Shown here in pieces: positions 59,299 through 64,000 of a DNA stretch of 64,000 bases (position 1 is the first letter of the stretch; every line of letters begins with the position of its first letter). Source of the stretch: an uncultured Lachnospiraceae bacterium (lineage in GTDB: Bacteria; Bacillota; Clostridia; Lachnospirales; Lachnospiraceae); contig ONHG01000019.1 of the NCBI GenBank assembly GCA_900317585.1, positions 1 through 64,000 on the forward strand. Direction: 5' to 3'. A program made the position numbers and the translations under genes. The notes beneath the pieces were generated by a model. It was not told where the DNA came from. It saw only the letters and a program-made list of their open reading frames with translations, and searched no databases.

Positions 59299-60513
59299 AT
59301 GAAAAACAAGGGATTAAAAATTCTATTATCTGTGCTTTTGGTTTTATGCATCATTATGGCGGGAGCGCTCATAGGAAAAGAATATATTGGAGATAATATA
59401 AAGGAAGCCGCTAACCGGAATGGTGTGGATGTAGTTAAAGACACATCGGATACCGGAAAAGAAGATGAGAATGCCGTTGACAGTACGGCAGAAGGCACAG
59501 CGAATACACAGTCTGATGCAGCCAAAGCTGAGACAACAGAAGCGGATACACAGCAGCCACAGATGTCAACCATAGTGATTACGGCTACAGGAGACTGTAC
59601 ACTCGGCAACAATCAGGAGCAAAGCTATGACGGCAGCTTTAATTCTTATTATGACTCAAAGGGACAGGACTACTTTTTCGGCGGCGTGAGAGATATTTTT
59701 GAGGCTGACGATATGACACTCATCAATCTGGAGTGTGTGCTGTCGGATGCGACGGAGCGCGTCGAAAAGCGCTGGAACCTTAAGGGAAAGCCTGAGTACA
59801 TTGGAATTATGACGGGCAGCTCCATCGAGGCCTGCAGTCTTGGAAACAATCACACATACGACTATGGTCAGGCGGGACTGGACGATACGAGAAATGTGCT
59901 CGACAATGCCGGGATAGTGTACGGCTTCAATGATCATACCGGTATTTATGAGACTGCTGATGGGACAAGGATTGGAATAGTGTCGGTCAGCCTTTTGTCA
60001 CAAAACGGTGACCGAGAGGCATATATCCAAAACGGTATAGCACAGCTTCGCGAGCAGGGAGCGGCGATAGTTATCGCATGCTGCCACTGGGGCATAGAGG
60101 GTGACCATTACCCTAATGACTATCAGCAGGCGGCGGCACACCGTATCATCGACTGGGGAGCAGACCTGGTAGTCGGAAACCACCCTCATGTACTGCAGGG
60201 GATGGAGGTCTATAACGGCAAAATGATATGCTACAGCCTTGGAAATTTCTGCTTCGGAGGCAATAAAAATCCGGCAGACAAGAATACGGCAATTTATCAG
60301 CAGACATTTACTCTGATAAATGGTGAATTGCAGCCGGGCATAGATGCGCAGATTATTCCATGCACCTTAAGCAGCACGAGCGCATACAATGATTTCAGAC
60401 CGACAGTGGCTTCTGGCGAAAAAGCTCAGGAGATATGCAGTTTAATGAACACATATTCACAAAATTGTAGTAATATAGAGATTGATGAGCTTGGAAATCT
60501 GCATGTAAATTAA
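59299..60513 (+). CDS. CapA-family protein (metallophosphatase-like)
   Basis: A 404-residue exported protein. The signal anchor is about 5-22 (LKILLSVLLVLCIIMAGALI), then an acidic Thr/Asp-rich linker to about 90. The CapA fold carries VITATGDCTLGNNQ (about 93-106), LINLECVLSDATERVEKRWN, ACSLGNNHTYDYGQAGLDDT (about 178-197), VIACCHWGIEGDHYP and VVGNHPHVLQGMEVYNGKM with CYSLGNFCFGG. The family was first seen in poly-gamma-glutamate synthesis (CapA/PgsA), but many members are elsewhere and the role here is unknown. RBS GAGGAAAAATT. A family A-type hairpin follows. Confidence 0.88.
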   Translation: MKNKGLKILLSVLLVLCIIMAGALIGKEYIGDNIKEAANRNGVDVVKDTSDTGKEDENAVDSTAEGTANTQSDAAKAETTEADTQQPQMSTIVITATGDCTLGNNQEQSYDGSFNSYYDSKGQDYFFGGVRDIFEADDMTLINLECVLSDATERVEKRWNLKGKPEYIGIMTGSSIEACSLGNNHTYDYGQAGLDDTRNVLDNAGIVYGFNDHTGIYETADGTRIGIVSVSLLSQNGDREAYIQNGIAQLREQGAAIVIACCHWGIEGDHYPNDYQQAAAHRIIDWGADLVVGNHPHVLQGMEVYNGKMICYSLGNFCFGGNKNPADKNTAIYQQTFTLINGELQPGIDAQIIPCTLSSTSAYNDFRPTVASGEKAQEICSLMNTYSQNCSNIEIDELGNLHVN

Positions 60514-60524
60514 TAGCAGATTTT

Positions 60525-60551
60525 GCAACTGTGAAGGTACTGAACAGATAC
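60525..60551. repeat. Partial copy of repeat family A end
   Basis: GCAACTGTGAAGGTACTGAACAGATAC resembles the end of the MITE-like copies (CTGTGAAGGTACTGAACAGTT). Only this 27-bp piece is present. Confidence 0.6.
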
Positions 60552-60637
60552 GATTTTTAACGAATTAAGATAAAAAGCAGTCATGCAACAAATGGCATGT
60601 ACCATCATACAAATATAGTAAGGGAGCAAAGAGCAAT

Positions 60638-62770
60638 ATGTATATGTGGAGAGAGCGCAGTAAAGAAGAAAAGCATGAGGATGTAGTAAATACAGGCCTG
60701 CAGCCGCTTGATGTGGTAGAGGGATTTAAGATACGTCCGGGCTTTTTCAGAATGTACGGAGCGTGCGTGGCATCGAACGGAGTGAGCTTTACCATCAATT
60801 CCCATGGAGCAACAAGGTGCACTCTTTTATTGTTCAAGCCACAGGCACCAAAGCCGTATGCGAGGATTCCATTTCCTGATTCATATAGGATAGGAGATAC
60901 CTACTCCATGCTAGTTTACGACATAAAGCCGGATGAATTTGAGTATGCATTTTCATTTGACGGACCTTATGAGCCGGCAAAGGGACTTTTGTTTAACGAG
61001 GAAAATGTCCTTTTAGACCCATATTCCAGAGCGGTCACTGGACAGCGAAAATGGGGAGAAAAGCCGGAGGGTGGCAAGGATTTTGAGTACAGAGCCAGAG
61101 TTGTAAAAAGCAGCTTTGACTGGGGCAACATAAAGCAGCTTGAGCAGCCCTTTGAGGACCTTGTGATTTATGAGACACATGTGAGGGGCTATACAAAGGA
61201 TAAGTCCTCTGGAGTCAGCGCACCGGGCACATTTGCCGGTTTGAAGGAAAAGATTCCGTATCTTAAGGACCTTGGAATAAATGCAGTGGAGCTCATGCCG
61301 ATTTTTGAGTTTGATGAGATGGAGAGCGCGAGAGTGGTCGATGGTGTGCAGCTTTACAATTACTGGGGCTACAACACAGTATCATTTTTTGCACCGAATA
61401 CCAGCTATTCCTTCAACGAGGAGCACAACCACGAGGGAGATGAGCTGAAATCGCTGATAAAGGCTTTAAAGGAAAATGGCATAGAGGTCATTCTTGATGT
61501 GGTGTTCAACCATACCGCTGAGGGAAATGAGATGGGACCGTGTTTCTCCTTCAAGGGAATAGACAATAACGTGTACTATATGCTGACACCGGATGCACAC
61601 TACTACAATTTCAGTGGCTGTGGAAACGTTATGAACTGTAATCATCCTGTTGTGCGCAGCTTTATCATAGACTGTCTGAGACACTGGGCCATTGAGTACA
61701 GAGTGGATGGCTTTAGATTTGACCTGGCTTCCATTCTCGGAAGAGACCAAAACGGTGCACCTATGGCCAATCCGCCGATTCTTGAGTCGCTGGCATTCGA
61801 CCCGGTACTTGGCAAGATGAAGCTCATCGCAGAGGCCTGGGATGCAGGCGGACTGTATCAGGTGGGAAGTTTCCCGTCATGGAACAGATGGGCTGAGTGG
61901 AACGGCAGATACAGGGATGACATGAGAAGCTTTTTAAAGGGCGATGACGGTATGGCGGGAAATGCCATCGCACGTATCACCGGCTCACGCGACCTTTACA
62001 GCCCGGAGAGCAGAGGACACAAGGCATCAGTCAATTTCATGACCTGTCATGATGGCTTTACACTGTATGATCTTTACTCATACAATGAAAAGCACAATGA
62101 GAAAAACGGCTGGAATAACACAGACGGAGACAATAACGGACATAGCTGGAACTGTGGCGCAGAGGGTGAGACAGACGATCCAAATGTAAACGGACTTAGA
62201 AGGCGCCTTATAAAGAATGCATTTGCAGCGCTTTTGTGTAGCCGTGGTCCGGCAATGTTTTTTGCGGGCGATGAGTTCTGTAACACCCAGTTTGGAAACA
62301 ACAATGCGTATTGTCAGGACAATATTATTTCATGGCTCGACTGGAGCAGGCTTGAGGAATTCAAGGAAATCCATGATTTCGTGCGTCATATGATTCAGTT
62401 CAGGAAAGAGCATCCTATACTCAGAAAGATGACAAAGCCTTCATCCTGCCAGTTCCCGGAAATCAGTGTGCACAACGGTACACCGTTCAATGCCTCAACG
62501 GATTACAAGACAAAGCTTATCGGCATCATGTATGCCGGAAGAAATGAGGAGGACACGGAGGATGATATTGTATTCTATTGCATGAATGCATATTGGGAGC
62601 CACTTGTGACGCAGCTTCCGGTGCTTCCGAACGGAAAACACTGGCATGTGGACACCAACACCAATGTAGAGTATTTTGACGGAGAGGACTTCACGGCAAA
62701 GACAGAGCTTTTGGGTGTCAACACCATAAGAGTTCCTGCGAGAACCACGATAATACTTGTGGCAGAATAA
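60638..62770 (+). CDS. glgX: Glycogen debranching enzyme (GlgX/isoamylase type)
   Basis: A 710-residue GH13 enzyme. A CBM48-like N-terminal domain (about 20-140) has FRMYGACVASNGVSFTINSH and YDIKPDEFEYAFSFDGPYEP. The GH13 barrel shows EVILDVVFNHTAEGNEMG (motif I, about 283-300), EYRVDGFRFDLASIL (motif II, nucleophile Asp), LIAEAWDAGGLYQ (motif III, acid Glu) and VNFMTCHDGFTLYDLYSYNE (motif IV, Asp). It hydrolyses alpha-1,6 branches of glycogen or limit dextrins in the cytoplasm. RBS AAGGGAG at good spacing. No other glycogen genes are adjacent. Confidence 0.92.
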   Translation: MYMWRERSKEEKHEDVVNTGLQPLDVVEGFKIRPGFFRMYGACVASNGVSFTINSHGATRCTLLLFKPQAPKPYARIPFPDSYRIGDTYSMLVYDIKPDEFEYAFSFDGPYEPAKGLLFNEENVLLDPYSRAVTGQRKWGEKPEGGKDFEYRARVVKSSFDWGNIKQLEQPFEDLVIYETHVRGYTKDKSSGVSAPGTFAGLKEKIPYLKDLGINAVELMPIFEFDEMESARVVDGVQLYNYWGYNTVSFFAPNTSYSFNEEHNHEGDELKSLIKALKENGIEVILDVVFNHTAEGNEMGPCFSFKGIDNNVYYMLTPDAHYYNFSGCGNVMNCNHPVVRSFIIDCLRHWAIEYRVDGFRFDLASILGRDQNGAPMANPPILESLAFDPVLGKMKLIAEAWDAGGLYQVGSFPSWNRWAEWNGRYRDDMRSFLKGDDGMAGNAIARITGSRDLYSPESRGHKASVNFMTCHDGFTLYDLYSYNEKHNEKNGWNNTDGDNNGHSWNCGAEGETDDPNVNGLRRRLIKNAFAALLCSRGPAMFFAGDEFCNTQFGNNNAYCQDNIISWLDWSRLEEFKEIHDFVRHMIQFRKEHPILRKMTKPSSCQFPEISVHNGTPFNASTDYKTKLIGIMYAGRNEEDTEDDIVFYCMNAYWEPLVTQLPVLPNGKHWHVDTNTNVEYFDGEDFTAKTELLGVNTIRVPARTTIILVAE

Positions 62771-62847
62771 CAATAAAATCTGCGGCCTGCATACAGACAG
62801 GACGTATCAGCGTTTTGCTGCGGGGACGCAGGAAATTAGCGGATTTC

Positions 62848-62932
62848 GAGGTGTAGTCAGATTACGGGAATGCGTAGCATGTAGTAATCTGATTAATCAT
62901 AAATGAGGGGCAAAATAGTTTTTGCCCCTCAT
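62848..62932 (+). repeat. Repeat family C downstream module plus terminator
   Basis: GAGGTGTAG, AGATTAC ... GTAATCT and TAATCTGATTAATCATAAAT (to 62903), identical to the end of the 54657 copy. Then comes terminator GAGGGGCAAAA / TTTTTGCCCCTC (62905-62930), as at 16158. It ends the glgX transcript. Confidence 0.8.
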
Positions 62933-62948
62933 ATCATATATATAGTAA

Positions 62949-63019
62949 AAACAGCCCGGCACACATTGTGATATGTGCACCGGGCTGTTTTTCGTTACTG
63001 TTTTGGCTTAGACAGTAAC
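62949..63019 (+). terminator. Second terminator and family B hairpin
   Basis: AAACAGCCCGG / CCGGGCTGTTT with TTT after it (62949-62992) is strong on both strands. Directly after is GTTACTG / CAGTAAC (62994-63019), a minimal family B hairpin. Confidence 0.85.
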
Positions 63020-63117
63020 ATTCCTCCTTTCATTTTAATATATTTTATGTGACAGTTGTGGCAGCAGCCGGTGATGGTTGTGAAGTGATACCGGAAGGCC
63101 TTGTATATATCACATAA

Positions 63118-63408
63118 TCAGTTGTGAGTTGGACAAATTTCGTCGATGAATCCGAGAAGATAATCGGGAGTGACACCGAAAACTGTGCACAAATTGCATA
63201 TAATCAGATAGTCCGGTGTCCGTCTGCCGGTTCGGTAGCCTGATATGGCTGATTCAGAGCAGCATAAGATTTCGGCAAGAGCCTTATTGGTCAAAGCGTG
63301 AAGTCTCATCAGGTAGTCAAGTCTTTCCGGAAGAGTTTCATGGATTTTTGATAATTCCTTTTTTGTTAATGGTTTATGTAATTCTCTCATGAGCTGATTG
63401 TAGCCCAT
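63118..63408 (-). CDS. XRE-family helix-turn-helix regulator
   Basis: A 96-residue DNA-binding protein. The HTH is LMRLHALTNKALAEILCCSE, then SAISGYRTGRRTPDYLIICN and LCTVFGVTPDYLLGF (about 32-86), a textbook XRE/Cro layout. No RBS of strength is seen; the start could also be an ATG six codons later at 63390. Upstream a palindrome GTGC..GCAC at 63414-63426 and GCGCG repeats may hold the operator. It is likely a self-regulated repressor of unknown target. Confidence 0.85.
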   Translation of the reverse strand: MGYNQLMRELHKPLTKKELSKIHETLPERLDYLMRLHALTNKALAEILCCSESAISGYRTGRRTPDYLIICNLCTVFGVTPDYLLGFIDEICPTHN

Positions 63409-63514
63409 GAAGTGCGTATAGCACCTAAAAAGCGCGAAACGCGTTGTAGTTCTTTTAAAATAAGATAATATTACAAAATAAATGATAAGATTCTATATAT
63501 TCCGGCGATGCAAT

Positions 63515-64000
63515 CTAAATCCATCCACCATCGAAGGTGATTATCTGTCCTGTCAGATAATCAGACGCAGTGATGACAGAGTAAGCCATATCTGCGACCT
63601 CATCGGCTGTGGCAAAGCGTCCGGCAGGAATTTCATCGGCAAGCTCAGCTCTTTCTGCCTCGTCAAAGCAGCGGTTCATGTCTGTATCTATGACACCACA
63701 GGCAATGGCATTTACCGGAATGTGCGATGGCGCAAGCTCCTTGCCGAGTGCCTTGGTAAATGCATTTATACCGCCCTTGCAGGCAGAGTATGCCACCTCA
63801 CAGGAGGCTCCGACATTGCCCCAGACAGATGAAATCTGTAGTATGCGGCCACTTTTTTCTGCAACCATGTGAGGGATGATGAGATTTGAAAAGTTAAAAA
63901 CACCGGTCAGATTTACGGACACGATATTGCTCCATTCTTCAGGTGTCATATCACTGAGCAGACCGATATGCGATATGCCGGCATTGTTGACGAGTACATC
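63515..64000 (-). CDS. Short-chain dehydrogenase/reductase, N-terminus cut by window edge
   Basis: 162 residues are present and the frame runs to the last base, so the glycine-rich NAD(P) motif lies outside. Visible are LVNNAGISHIGLLSDMTPEE (NNAG), GRILQISSVWGNVGASCEVA (catalytic Ser) and YSACKGGINAFTKALGKELA (YxxxK). The C-terminus SDYLTGQIITFDGGWI has the TGQ...DGG ending typical of FabG-like enzymes. 3-oxoacyl-ACP reductase or a related dehydrogenase; the substrate cannot be given from this part. Confidence 0.92.
   Translation of the reverse strand, partial: DVLVNNAGISHIGLLSDMTPEEWSNIVSVNLTGVFNFSNLIIPHMVAEKSGRILQISSVWGNVGASCEVAYSACKGGINAFTKALGKELAPSHIPVNAIACGVIDTDMNRCFDEAERAELADEIPAGRFATADEVADMAYSVITASDYLTGQIITFDGGWI

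Overview
The window looks like a stretch of chromosome from a gut Lachnospiraceae bacterium in the Agathobacter rectalis (Eubacterium rectale) / Roseburia neighbourhood. This is an inference from several signs: moderate-to-low GC, strong AGGAGG-type ribosome binding sites, DFN-type Ser/Thr kinases, a VanW protein, the EcfA1-EcfA2-EcfT-TruA-RplM-RpsI order, a T-box-controlled trp operon, and many AAA-ATPase/PD-(D/E)XK relatives. No rRNA, tRNA, CRISPR array, complete insertion sequence or prophage was seen. Both ends cut a gene: an AAA-ATPase-like gene on the left and a short-chain dehydrogenase on the right.

Layout: 1-4 kb is accessory ground, with an AAA-ATPase-like gene, a decayed paralogue, an iron alcohol dehydrogenase, and an orphan HicB-like antitoxin with its own palindromic operator. 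4-13 kb holds a membrane Ser/Thr kinase divergent from a DNA-binding partner, a lipoprotein with a duplicated domain, a DMT permease, a D,D-carboxypeptidase, an RlmD/TrmA-type methyltransferase, a Nudix hydrolase, an SseB-domain protein and small membrane proteins. 13-19 kb is a TetR, operator-like dyad, MMPL exporter and 918-residue repeat-rich surface protein module. 19-29 kb contains a 6-TM protein, a CPBP protease, a B12-binding radical SAM protein, an exonuclease, a VanW protein, an AIR-synthase-like protein, an Lrp regulator overlapping an aminotransferase, and TrmL. 30-38 kb holds the ECF vitamin transporter core, truA, an SGNH-like/MBOAT acyltransferase pair and rplM-rpsI. Just behind rpsI sits a zeta-toxin cassette bracketed by two copies of the rpsI 3' end and terminator. 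39-44 kb has an M24 peptidase, thioredoxin, a minimal SufC/SufB-like pair and a U32-like protein. 45-46.3 kb is degenerate: a 73-74 bp minisatellite and a broken DUF1016 (YhcG) gene. 46.2-53 kb is trpEGDCBA behind a tryptophan T-box, with trpF missing. 53-64 kb has an HD hydrolase, ThrH, a metal-efflux group (HMA protein, P1B ATPase and ArsR sensor with a matching operator), a CapA-like protein, a GlgX-type debranching enzyme, a small HTH regulator and the SDR.

Between genes the window is unusually rich in palindromic dispersed repeats. Three families recur: (A) a MITE-like element of about 135 bp with terminal inverted repeats near GTAACTRTTCAGTAC; (B) GTTACTG...CAGTAAC hairpins; (C) GGGTCAAAAGGTAT...ATACCTTTTGACCC hairpins with a downstream TAATCTGATTAATCATAAAT module. 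Short tandem repeats of 13-16 bp also follow several stop codons.

Strongest leads for a closer look: the duplicated rpsI end around the zeta cassette, with compensatory changes in a hairpin; the ArsR operator and 231-nt inverted repeat of the metal cassette; the TetR/dyad/MMPL/repeat-protein module; the two-gene SufCB-like Fe-S system; the trp operon without trpF and with a structured insert between T-box and trpE; and the MITE-like repeat family.
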